Origin: Limnanthes douglasii subsp. nivea
Taxonomy: Eukaryota > Streptophyta > Magnoliopsida > Brassicales > Limnanthaceae
Direction: 5' to 3'
Assembly: GCA_036936605.1 (NCBI GenBank)
Contig: JAUPFV010000003.1
Coordinates: 106,277,278 to 106,341,277 of the forward strand
DNA length: 64,000 nucleotides
Shown: piece after piece, positions 35,844 through 47,900 of the stretch
Layout of the letters: each line of letters begins with the position of its first letter
Position numbering within the stretch: the stretch's first letter is position 1
The notes under the pieces: model-generated
Told to the model about the DNA's origin: nothing
Seen by the model: the letters and a program-made list of their open reading frames with translations, nothing else
Databases searched by the model: none
Made by a program: the position numbers and the translations under genes

Positions 35844-36260
35844 TTTTTCTTTCAGAACTGTAAGAATCGGGTTTAGCTGAAAAAATAAGTTTCAAAATAG
35901 GTATTTTCAAGCTACGAAGTTGTAAAACTTAAAAACAAGTTTAAATTATCTTGTTTGTCGATTGAGTGCTTCTCCGGATTTGTTTGGGTTTCTTCATTTT
36001 CCATGATTAATATTCAATAAAATTGAAGTTCTTTGTTTTAGGGTTAATTTTAGAGGTAGAATCATATATCTTTGATTAAAGTTAGGTGAATGCTGTGTTT
36101 TTTCATATAAGACTATCTATTAGATAAATGACATCTAGTGATAAATTTGAAATAAAAATAAAGGTAATTTGGTAAAAGCAAGTCACTAGTGTTTTTGAAA
36201 GTTTGAAAGATGGAGGAAATAAAAAATAACATGGAGGAAATAGCTTTGGCCTACTTTTTT

Positions 36261-36668
36261 TTTTGTCAAACTAACACTGTTTTCGCATTTTATTTTCAAA
36301 ATTACAATTTTTTAGACGGACTCGTCCAATCTATCGCCGATTCTCCATCTATTTAATTAGTTTATAATATCTGGTATCTTTCGTTGAACAATCGGTTGAT
36401 TTTTTATTTTAATTTTATTTTTATATCTATTATATATTTTTTATACATCAAAGGTATATTTAAAAAAAGAAAAGGTGAAATGAAATTATATTGAATCTTC
36501 TTGGAACAAAGACTTGCTTCAAAAGCATAGAGAAGGCGTGTTTAGAATTTCAGTCCATATCTCTCGCCCCTTCTTTAACCTCTCGGTTTTTCAACAAGAT
36601 TTTGCAGAACCCTAAAGCAAAAACTCTCTCCACTTGCTCTTCACTCTTTCTTTGACATCTCAACACAA
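36261..36668 (+). promoter_or_regulatory. UBP14 promoter and 5' untranslated region
   Basis: The AT-rich part up to about 36480 contains TATA-like DNA (TATATATTTTTTATAC near 36430). From about 36550 a pyrimidine-rich leader (CTCTCGCCCC, CTCTCTCCAC, CTTTCTTTG) runs to the start codon. The transcription start is not determined. The proximal boundary is set by the MULE target copy at 36260. Confidence 0.55.
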
Positions 36669-39600
36669 ATGGATACCATCGACCCGATGGAACTGCTCCG
36701 AACTAGTCTCTACTGCGTTCGGATCCCCGAACCAACCAACCGCATCTACAAGCAAGAATGCTGTATCTCCTTCGAGACTCCGGTAATCTAGCTATTTTTT
36801 CAGTCCGTTTACCGTTACCTTTTGCGTTTCTTTCTTGAAAATGAATTTGCGCCATCACTGCTACTATTCAATCTTGTAGATAGAGAATCTTGGACTGGAA
36901 CTGTAGTGATTTAGTGAATACTCCCTTTTTGCTAAGATTTGTATCGTATCGTGTTTCTTGTGCTTATTTTGGTGGATTTTGAGGTTTCTAGACTTAGTTG
37001 TTTGATAGCGGATAGCCTTAGTGCTTGCATGCCAAGAATGTGTGCTAATCTGCTGAGAAGTATTGAGGCTTGATGCATCAATTGTGTTTGAAAATGTTTC
37101 TGTTTGTAAATTTATCCTCAAAGGTTTTGCAACATATCGTGCTTTAAGAGGATTGGCATTGCATATCGTTTTGATACTAGTGGATTTTGAAGTTTCTATA
37201 GTTGTTTGTTGTATACTGAGATTTTGTTTTTTATCACTCACATATCTATTACGTGTTATACTTTCTAGCTGTATCCCTGCGTCAAAGTGGAATGCGTTGA
37301 TTGTGTTTCTTTACGTATGAGGTTTTAGCCTGATATTTGTTAGGTACTTGAAGTGCGTAGTTGGATCCTGTTCAGTCTGATTTTGTAGAAGATATTTGGT
37401 ATAGTCTGTACGTGTATTCGTTTCTTTGTCAGCTTGTCCTATCTAAAGCTTTGTCTCATCAGTGATAATGAATTTGTAGTCTTAAATTTGTATACTCTTT
37501 TTCTTAGAGGTTTCGAATCTCTAATGAAAAGTGCTTTTGAGTCTTAGTAGATTTAATTTGTGGAGTTTCTCTATTTTAACATGATTATCAAAATTACGGT
37601 TCATGAATTCATGTTTTCTATTTTAATTTGCTGCTGACTATCTAATTTTCCAATGTTAATTTTGTGATTGTGATAACTTCCAGAGAAGCGAAGGAGGGTT
37701 GTTCGTCGACATGAATACTTTTCTTGCTTTTGGAAAGGACTATGTTTCCTGGAACTATGAGAAGACTCTAAACACAGTGTATTTGCATATAAAGCAAACC
37801 AAAAAGCCAGTTTCTGAAGACAGGCCTCTGAAGAAACCAACTCGTCTTGCTATAGGTATATGAGTCTATGCTATTTTGTTGTTATAGAATTTTGTTTTAT
37901 GGGGTCTTAAACATATATCCTTTTAAGCTTGTGCTTTTATGTTCTTTTTGTTTCTCTAGTATCACCTTAGTTATTATTGTATGAGGTATGAATAATTAGT
38001 TACATGAGGTTGAAAAGAAGCTAGAACTTTGACTTACATTTTATGTATAGGCTGTATTGGTATTGATCTTAAAGCTGCTTTATAAGATTAAACAATTACA
38101 GTTCATTATATTGAAGATCATTTGAATACATGAATCCTCTTATAATTTACATATATATATATATATATATATATATCCATAAGCTTTCCATTAGGATTTT
38201 GCATTCGTGTAATCCATGTATACACTTGTCTTACTTGTAACGGTCAATCCAGATATCGTTATCTTGTTCTTGCCCACATAAGGAAGAAGAATTTCTTGAC
38301 CAAAATGAAAATACAATTGCCATGATCAGCGTCCACTCATTTTGGAACGCTATATTGTTTTTTCCAGGGTTTGGGACTCTTTTGATATGACCGTTAGGTG
38401 AATGTAACCACAATAGGGGATATATCTTTTAGGGAGTGTGATCATGGATTATATTATCTTGAGTTATTCTGAAGATTGATTTTATTAGTGTTATGATATC
38501 TGCTCCCAAAAGCGTACAGAATTTTCGATCAAAACTGTTATCTAGGCCTGCATAAACGTTGCCTAAACTATCCAACTTACTGAAAGATCAAACATAAAGC
38601 TAAGTAGCTATGGACTCCAGTGTGGAAGCATTTTCTAATCTACATGTTTTGATTTGCAGGGGTCGATGGTGGATTTGACAACAACGATCATGAATATGAA
38701 GAAACTTATAACATTGTCTTATTGCCTGACCACGTGACTCTTTCATTTCCTAATGTCATGTTGCCAGAGAAGGTACTGTCTGTTAAAGTTTGTTTTTAGA
38801 CTTATAAAGTGAAGGCCAAATTATCAATAATATCTCAACTATTCATATGGATTTGCTCTAAATACTGTAGGTAAGATTAACAGTTGATGCTATCTTACTG
38901 GCCGAGGGTGCTGAGCGAAAAGAGCAAGTTGCTGCCTGGACAGCTGATGCAAAGCTAGTTACTCCGTATGCAGCGGAATTGCTTCAGATAGATAGTGGTG
39001 TTATAATTCCTCCATCTGGCTGGAAGTGTTGCAAGTGCGATAAAACAGAAAACCTTTGGCTTAATCTAAGTGATGGAATGATTCTTTGTGGGAGGAAGAA
39101 CTGGGATGGAAGTGGTGGAAACAATCATGCAGTTGAACACTACAAAGAGACTGGCTATCCTCTCGCTGTAAAGCTTGGGACAATTACGGCTGATCTTGAA
39201 GGAGCAGGTGATGCTTCTTTGTTTTCTACAGCGTTTATTGTTTAATCTTGTTTGCCAGGATTGTAGATTGAGTGTAGTTTGGAATAAGACTACACGAAGG
39301 CCTAAAATGCTAATGGCTGAAACAAAATAGATTTTCAGCTGTAAAAAATAGTTATTTTCCTACAAAGTTTAATTATCCTTGATGAAGATCAACCGAGTTA
39401 AATGTGATATTGTGTTTGTCAACATGTAGCCTCAAACATAGAAAATAACAGCCTATCTTACTATATTTTTCCTATTATTTTTTGTTATTTAGAAAGTTGT
39501 TAATGTAGGGCTAAAAAGAGCCAAAGTAGATTTGCTGAAGAAATTGTATCTCCTAAATTTTATACAAGTGCAGAGTTGTCATGTATGCCATTGGGAAGTT

Positions 39601-42600
39601 GAAAGGATGCCAAAGCAGCACCCAAAGAATAGATTGGATGTGCTGTAACTTGTTTCTCAAGCAACGCATGCCTGTTAAACATTGTGTTAGAGAGATGCTA
39701 CCCTAGAAATCTGGTTTGGCTGTCAAAGTCATAAAGTCACTTTAGACTTGGGGCTTTCTAATTGTATTATTGATGCACTTAAGTGTATATATAAGTCTAC
39801 AATCTGAATTTTAAACACTTCATAACTTACCATGATTATGTATTGCGGCAGCTCAGACGTTTTTTCTTATCCGGAGGATGAAAGTGTTTTGAACCCACAT
39901 TTAGCAAAGCATCTGGCGTTTTTTGGGATAGACTTTTCATCATTACAGAAGGTTATATCCTGTCTCTGAATACTTTAACTTGCATATATATATATACATA
40001 TATTATTGATTATAACTACTCAGATCAATCAGGTCATGGTCCGATTTGCAATTTGTTGTTATCCATCTAGATTTTAGGCATCGCACTGCTGACCCTTGCG
40101 TTAACGTGACACCAATCTTGATCCTAACTACTGGTCTGAGCTCTTATAAGGATGCTGGTTTTTGCCCTTTTATGTTTTGAATTACATATATATAATATAT
40201 GTTTACCTGTTATTTCTTAGAATAAATTTTGGAGTTTTGGACTTTAAATTGCTTATAGGTCATTCACAAGTTTGGTGGATGACAAATTTTCATATTTTAA
40301 TACTTTTGTTGCAGACTGAAATGACAACTGCGGAAAAAGAACTCGATCAGAATACTAATTTTGATTGGAATCGTATTCAAGAAAGTGGACATGAACTGGA
40401 ACCTATTTTTGGTCCCGGCTATACTGGATTGGTCAATCTTGGGAACAGGTACTTGTACTTCTTGTGCAAGCATCTGAAGGTAAATGCTTTTGTTTGAGGA
40501 TTATTGTTCCTAATGTTTAGTTTTCCTGCAGCTGCTACTTAGCAGCTACCATGCAAGTGGTGTTCTCTACTCGATCATTTGTTTCAAGGTCAGATAAGTT
40601 TCTAGATACAATTTTTTTGAAGTTGATTACATATATACGTGATTGTTTTGTGGATCTGCTTATATGCTTACATTTTTACGGGGCATGTATTTTCTGTCAG
40701 ATACTTCACGAGTCAAAGCTTAAAAATGGCATTTGAGACATCTCCCGCTGATCCAACTGTTGACCTCAATACCCAATTGTAAGTTTCATATTGGTGGTCT
40801 TGTGCATAGTTTATTCTCTGCATCTGCTATGCTATTTGATATTCAGGATAATGTTAAGGATTCTGACACTTCGAAATACCTAAAATGAATCGGTAAGCCA
40901 TTCGCAGATGTGAAGTAATGGAAAATTGTAGTTTCCATTCAGATGGCTATAGAATTGGAATGACTTATACTTTTCATTCTTTGTGCATTGTCGTAGAGTA
41001 GTTTCATATATGTATCAGTCTCTTTTTTTTGTACACTCCTAGTTTCATGCTGACCGTTGAGTCACTAATGAAGTTAGTTTTGGAGAAATAATGTACAAGA
41101 CTAATTTGAGACAATGGTGGTTCTTCTAATACTTGTGATTGTGTGGCAGAGCAAAGCTAGCGCATGGTTTACTTTCTGGCAAATATTCTGTTCCAGCACT
41201 TGAGGTATGATTATGAAGTATGTGACTTCCTTCATATCATGGTACCGATTTCTTAACACAGGCTCCTTTTTATATGATTATCCAGAAAGATGACAATGTA
41301 ACTCCAGCCTCAACAAAGGATGCTGTAAGCTTTCTACTCAAAGTCTGTTTGATTGGATTTAACTTCCGTTCAAGATTGTTTGTGCTGTTTTTGTTAAATG
41401 ATTTCAGACCTCGGAGTTCTGAAGGGTCTGGTTTTTAGTAATACCCTACATTCTATATGCGCCTTTTTATGTTTACTGTGAATTCTAAGGTGCATGTTTT
41501 AGCTTGGAATACTGGTGTCTTTGTATCTTGTTTGGTTAATTGCTGTGCAGCTTTGATAATTTTCTTACCTATCTTAGTCATCTCATTGATTATTCTGTAT
41601 ATGTTTCCTTTCCACCAATTCTTTCAAACAGACTTCAGTTCATTTATTTGTTTTTACCTTGGATGACATCAGAAACAGGAAGGTATACCTCCGCGTATGT
41701 TCAAAGCAGTTATTGCTGCAAGCCATCCTGAATTTTCTACTATGAGACAGCAGGTGAGTTCTCTGCTGAATTACATTTTATTATGAACTAAATGTTACAT
41801 TTTTTTTATTTGTTTACATATAGAGAATAGGTAAATTGCTATTTTATACCGGAGAGAGCCGGGAAACATTGTCTGTTGCGTACGCACATGGACACCTCTA
41901 TGGTTAACTTTCTAAGTAGATAGATTGAATGAAATCTTATCTTCATGACATGGTCGTTTCCTATGTTTAACTTTCTAAGTAGATAGATGGAATGATATCT
42001 AATCATCATGACTTGGTAGTTAGCTGACTTTATCTTATCTGTAGGATGCTTTGGAGTTCTTCTTACACTTTCTTGATAAAGTTGAGCGAGTTAATACTGG
42101 AAAACCTGAACTAGATCCCTCAAGAAGTTTCAAGTTTGGAATAGAAGATCGCACCTTGTGTTCATCTGGGAAGGTCGCCTATAATAAACGAGTTGACTAC
42201 ATTCTTTCTTTGAATATTCCACTGCACGAAGCAATTAATAAAGGTGTGTCGTGGGTTTTATTTCTCTTAAACTATTCCTCTCTCTTGACCAATGCCTAGA
42301 CTTATGTTATTTTGTTGCAAATTCAGAAGAAGTAAAAGTGTTTGAGAAGCTGAAAGCAGAGAGGATTTCAGAAGGGAAGGATGTGTAAGTTGAAGCAATT
42401 TAGGTTCAAAATCCTTTACAACATATTAATGAAACTATTACTTAAAGAATCTAAGTTGTAACAGATCCAGCGATGAGACAGTACGCCCAAGAATTACTTT
42501 AGAGGCATGCCTATCAAATTTCTCGGCTCCAGAGGAAATCAATGACTTTTATAGCACTGCCTTGAGAGGCAAGACAACAGCAATCAGGTATGAAAACCTT

Positions 42601-43167
42601 TCAGTACATTTAAATTCATGACCATTCAACAAGGACTAAATTAGGAAACAAACCAACAAAACAAAAACTCGTAAACTTTGTTGTTTACAATCCTCATGAT
42701 TGTTAGTTTTTCGACTCCTCTTGTTTTGGTTATTCAACCCTTATAGAATGTATGCCCAGTCCTCTTGTTTGGGTTAGTGTTCTTCAAACCTTATTTTTTT
42801 CGAGTCCTTTTGATTAAATTAAGCCAACTCTCCTCATTCATGAATTTGATTGTTCGTTATACCCTTCCACTCTTTTATGTGTAGGAGTGCCGGTTTAACA
42901 TCATTCCCTGATTATCTGGTGTTGCATATGCGGAAATTTGTGATGGCGGAGGGATGGGTGCCAAAGAAGCTTGGTCTCTTTCATGTTTTTTCTTTTGCAA
43001 ATGTTGTTATGCCTTCTGAGCTGATACTGACGATTTCCTTAATTGTATTTTCTGATCCAGATGTCTATATTGATGTTCCTGATATTATTGATATCAGTCA
43101 CATGCGCAGTAAAGGACTTCAACCTGGGGAGGAGCTGTTGCCAGCGGATGGTAAAATTGTTATTGAA

Positions 43168-43208
<41 letters not shown>

Positions 43209-44257
43209 ACCAATGACTTTTTCCATTGCTCATGCTAATTATTTTCTACTGCTTTTCTTATGTGAAAAAATTGTAAAACTGTTAAGCCGTGAATTGTAAA
43301 TTTACAAACTTGTTGATTATGTTGCTAAAATAAAGTAATGTGCGCTTTATTTATATTTTGTGTGCATTGTAGATCATGAGACGGATATGGAACCAAGCAG
43401 TTTAGCAGCCAATGATGATATTGTTGCCAAACTTGTTTCGATGGGATTTAATCAGCTTCACTGTCAGAAAGCTGCTATAAATACTTCTAATTCTGGGGTT
43501 GAAGAAGCAATGAACTGGTTACTCTCGCACACGGATGATCCAGGTACAATTAAACTATTTTTCGTTAAAAGTTCATATTTTAAGACCAGTGAGTTTCCCT
43601 TTAAGTTATAATAATGCGATACGTAGTATGGATGAAGTTTTTTCCTTTCGCAGATATTGATGCTCCTATTTCTAAAGATGGACCCACTGTTGACCAATCC
43701 CAAGTCGATACATTGATCTCTTTTGGTTTCCAAGATGATATTGCTCGAAAGGCACTGAAGGCATCGGTATGTTCTCTATTTCTCCTCAGTTCAGTGCGCC
43801 ATTTACCTTTTATATATACATATTGAGAATGTGGTATAACTTTCCAGGGTGGTGATATCGAGAAAGCTACAGATTGGATCTTTAGCAACCCTGATGCTTC
43901 TGTTACTGATATGGATGCTACCACATCGGGAAACAATGCGTCTGTCTCTGCTGATACTATCTTACCCGATGGAGGAGGGAGTGAGTTTCTCAATCCTTTG
44001 ATTTCTCTTGTTCGTTTGTTCCACATGATTAGTCAGCTTTTCTTATTGAAAGTTAAATTTGCCACTATCCTTTTGCAGAATACAAGCTATTTGGCATTGT
44101 GAGCCACATGGGAACATCAACTCACTGTGGTCATTATGTGGCTCACATTCTTAAAGATGGTAGGTGGGTTATTTTCAACGATAACAAGGTCGGTGTCTCT
44201 ACTAATCCTCCCAAGGACTTGGGCTACCTGTATTTCTTCGAGAGGATCGATGGCTGA
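36669..44257 (+). CDS. UBP14: Ubiquitin carboxyl-terminal hydrolase 14 (UBP14, USP5/isopeptidase T family), 20 exons, complete
   Basis: Deubiquitinase that in plants and animals takes apart free, mainly Lys48-linked polyubiquitin chains, recycling ubiquitin and protecting the proteasome. Exons by eye: 36669-36782, 37684-37855, 38660-38772, 38871-39207, 39857-39951, 40315-40448, 40532-40588, 40701-40778, 41150-41204, 41286-41324, 41673-41753, 42045-42243, 42327-42384, 42465-42587, 42885-42973, 43061-43150, 43373-43543, 43654-43766, 43848-43980, 44079-44257. All introns are GT-AG and phases agree, giving 2430 nt and 809 residues (Arabidopsis UBP14 is close to 800). ZnF-UBP is at about residues 184-245 ([27 protein letters not shown]). 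The Cys box [16 protein letters not shown] has catalytic Cys about 323. UBA domains are at about 627-667 and 687-721. The His box is HCGHYVAHI (about 766-774) followed by WVIFND. The ATG sits in a favourable AACACAAATGG context; a second in-frame Met is at residue 7. No defects seen. Confidence 0.97.
38151..38176. repeat. (AT)n microsatellite in UBP14 intron 2
   Basis: About 26 bp of uninterrupted AT repeat. Confidence 0.95.
41903..42028 (+). repeat. 63-bp tandem duplication in UBP14 intron 11
   Basis: AACTTTCTAAGTAGATAGAT begins at 41906 and again at 41969, followed each time by similar text ending in CATGACwTGGTmGTT. The copies differ at about ten positions. It lies just before exon 12 and leaves the splice acceptor intact. 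Confidence 0.85.
43171..43205. repeat. (TA)n microsatellite in UBP14 intron 16
   Basis: About 35 bp of TA repeat, 20 bp downstream of the exon 16 donor. It is likely length-variable. Confidence 0.95.
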
Positions 44258-44742
44258 AAATTGCAGCGTTCAGCGTGAAGTTAGGAACTAGCAGAATGTC
44301 TTCGTTTGAACAGAATTTTACCAATTCCGTGATCGAGAAATGAAACAGAGTAGCTTTAAACTGCACTGAACTTAATGGAATGCGGATTTGTCTTTTTTCT
44401 GGTTACACAGGTATAAACTGATCGGACTTGAATGAAATATGAATTTCTTTCACTACTGCATAGACAGGCATATATTTCTAGGTCTGTGTATGTGACAAAC
44501 ATCTTTGTATGTCAAGAGTCAAGTCTCGGTGGTTTACTATGTGTTCTAACATTACTCAATTCAACTTTGACAAGTTTTCTGTGACGACATTACGATGCAT
44601 TTTTTATTGTTGATTTTAAATAAAACATTGCTTCGAAGATCATTTATCATGTCCATGACTTTATTGATATTTAATGGATTTAGTTTTAAAAATTAAAATC
44701 CAGAAAATAAGACTCAAGAGTATATATATATGGTTAGAAAAG
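44258..44742 (+). other. UBP14 3' untranslated region and downstream spacer
   Basis: No frame of note. AATGAAATATGAAT near 44430 and AATAAAAC near 44618 are possible poly(A) signals. The spacer ends at the LINE's left target copy. Confidence 0.5.
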
Positions 44743-44753
44743 ATGTAATTAGA
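44743..44753. repeat. LINE target-site duplication, tail side
   Basis: ATGTAATTAGA, identical to 50611-50621. Confidence 0.95.
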
Positions 44754-44923
44754 ATTTTTTTTTTTATTTTATTAAAGGGCCATTTATTAAACTGAAAAAG
44801 AGTACAAGCCCTATAGGGCAATTTTACAGAAATTTAAAAACCCTAAACGCGCTAACAAAACCTCATCTTCAACCTCTAGTCACCATCTTCAAACTCTTGA
44901 CCTCTTCAACCAGTCCATAAACC

Positions 44924-47900
44924 CTAATTTCGTAACCTCAAGTAACCAAGATTAACACTTTCTAAGTGAGCAATAGCTTTTAATTTCAAAGGAGCACTGC
45001 TCCCATCAAACTCCAAATCAGAATTCCTTTCAAGAACATGCTTAGCAATCCAGTCAGCTCCTAAATTCTGCTCTCGAAAGATTTGATTCACTATCATCTC
45101 AGAACAAAGAAGCTTCCTACAACAATTCAGCATCGGATCAAGGTACCATGGAGTATTACCAAAAATCAGTAGATTAACCAAGACAGCAGAATCAATCTCA
45201 ACGTCCACTTGCTTCAACTGCAGCCTGTTACAGAGCTTCAAACCCTCAAACAGCGCCCTACATTCCGCTATCAAAGGAGAACTCTTGCCAAATATCCAGC
45301 CCATACCCACCACAATCTTACCAGAGCTATCACGAATCAAAACACCACCAGCAGACTCGCCATTTAAGGTACACGCCCCATCGATGTTTATTTTATACCT
45401 ACCCTGCTTTGGATTCTTCCATTTCAAATGAATGGGTTTAAAACCAGCATTGACTTGATTAATACAACCTAGAATCAAAGCCTCACGAGTAAATCTGCCC
45501 CAGTGCTTCCTTTTCAAAATTTTACTTCGATCCAGACTAGTCAGAATGAACAAAACATGCCTGATGATAGTAGTAGAATCAGTCATAATACCCTGCATTT
45601 TCTTCTTATTCCTAGCAGACCAGATACACCATGTAATTATTGCAGGAAGAATTGTGAAAATATCACAATCTTTCTGGGCAGACCAGTACCACTTCATTAC
45701 TACATGGGAGATAGTCATAAAGGGTTGAATCTGAACCTTGAATATATCGCCAAAATGTCTCCAAACAATCAAAGCTTGCTGACATTGGACCATGGCATGG
45801 TGAGTAGACTCAACACTATCACAGTTAATACATTTTGATACCAACTGAAACTGCCTCCGTTGCATGACTTCATCAGTTGGAATCCAATTATGTAACACCC
45901 TCCATAGTAGAAAAGAACATTTCCTAGGAGAAACAGAATTCCAGGTCTTATCATAGAGTCTTGTGACATTGCCCTTATCTCTGATGTAAGTCAATGCATC
46001 TCTAGTACTGAATGCCCCATCTTGTGACAAAGACCATAACAAAGCATCCTGTTTATTAGAGAGAGTAACATTTTTAATTTTGTCAATATCAGTTGAGGTT
46101 ACCAAAGTTTGAAGCCTATTCAAATCCCAAGAGCCATTAAGCCAAAAGTCAACAATCTTGTCATTAGCACTTCTCCATAAGGTTCTTCTATCACTATCAT
46201 TAGTAACCTTAATGAGTGGTTTATCAGAACACCACTTTTCGTACCAGAAACTTAAGTGACCATGACCAGGTAACCAAAACATCAAGTCTTCAGTCTCATC
46301 CCTGACCTTTATAATGGCAGCCCATGTTTTAGATCTTCTGTAAGGTGAAATGGCCAAAACAGAGTGAATATCATCTCTACAATAGATAGAAAGCATAAAC
46401 CTGGCCCAAAGAGAATTTTGACGTCTGAAATTGAACCAATTCTTTATTGCAAAAGCATGCTGAATATCTTTCAACTTGTTTACATTAAGCCCACCTTCTT
46501 TACAGGGCTTACACAGCCTTCCCCATTTAGCCCAACTAATGCTTGTTTTGTCATCTTTACAGCCCCACAGAAACTTACTAAAGAGAATTTCCAACCTGCA
46601 AATGATACTAACAGGCAACAAAGTATGTTGAAGAAAATAATCAGGAAAAGCCATCAAGACAGATTGGATCAACATCAGACGACCAACAAAGGATAAATGG
46701 AGCTTGTCCCAATCTAAGATTCTGCTCCTGACTTTGCAAATAATAGCTTCATAGTTAGACACTCTTGTATTATTTGAGATTGTAGTACCCAAATAACTGA
46801 AAGGTAAACACATGTGATTGAACTTCCATATGTCTTCAATAACTCTGATCTTTTGAAAACCAATTTTCTTAGAAACAATAAGCTTGGACTTTGTATTATT
46901 GATTTGCTGACCAGAAATTGCTTGGTAGTGATCAAGAATGCTCTTTATAGCTTCCATAGAAGTAGCATCAGCAGATGTAAAAACCATAAAATCATCAGCG
47001 AATGCAAGACAAGAAATCTTCACCTCACTCCTAGTCTTATAATTAACCATAGACTGCTCATTGGCTTTCTTCTTTATGCACCTAATAAGATATTCCTCAG
47101 CCAAGATAAACAGACTAGGGGAGAGTGGATCCCCTTGTCTAAGACCTTGAGAATTAGGGAAAAACCCAGTAACCTCACCATTTACAAGAACTGAAGAATA
47201 AACATCCTTAATGCAATTATGAACCATCCCAACAACAGAAGCATTGAAACCAAAAGCTTTAAGCACATTTAAAAGAAAGCTATGGTTAAGCTTATCAAAA
47301 GCCTTCACCATATCTGTCTTTACAATGACATTACCATTTTTCCTGTTGCTATCAATATCAAAACATAACTCTTGAACAAGTAGAATTGACTCTTGAATAT
47401 TTCTACCTTTAACGAAACCACCCTGCTCATCAGAAATCAGTTTAGGAAGGAGATTAGCCAATCTATTTTTGATAAGTTTTCCCAAGATTCTAGAAAAGAC
47501 AGTAGTTAAGCTAATGGGACGAAAATATTTCCATTTATTAGGATTCTCAATCTTAGGAATCAAGCAGATTACAGTTGCTTTAACTCCTCTAGGTAACCTA
47601 TAACCTTGAAAGAAGCCTTTAATAGCTTTACAGAAATCATTTCCCACAATACTCCAACAAGTCTTGTAGAACACAGCATTAAAGCCATCTGGCCTAGAAG
47701 CAGACTCAGACCTTAAGCTTTTAACCACCCCATGAATCTCAATATCCTCAGGAACTTTGATCAAACCATTGCAATCTTCATCAGAGACCAGAGAAGGAAT
47801 AACATTCCACAAATCCCCTTCCAACACAACATTAGTAGTAGGAGAAAGAAGATCTTTGAAAAACTCCACAGCAGAATCACCAATTTCTTTCTTATCATTC

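Larger units (their letters stand above)
35196..36251. mobile_element. Non-autonomous Mutator-like element (MULE/MITE) with internal hairpins
   Basis: Ends are inverted repeats of about 42 bp starting GGCCAAAGCTATTTCC. Each contains two ATTTCCYCCAT words. The flanks are identical 9-bp copies, TACTTTTTT at 35187-35195 and 36252-36260; 9 bp is the hallmark target length of Mutator-type transposons. The interior has no transposase. It holds two near-perfect hairpins and a run of TTTATCGGATGATG repeats. It lies about 0.4 kb upstream of the UBP14 start codon, so it could influence that promoter. Confidence 0.85.

Noticed and set aside
36960..37225. Apparent duplication of a GTGGATTTTGA(A/G)GTTTCTA phrase in UBP14 intron 1
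   Set aside because: Only about 40 bp aligns loosely and the flanks differ, so it is too weak to call.
37063..37320. Small open frames in UBP14 introns (also 40162-40497, 41457-41731, 43601-44026 on the minus strand)
   Set aside because: They are intron read-through or antisense shadows of exons, without independent similarity.
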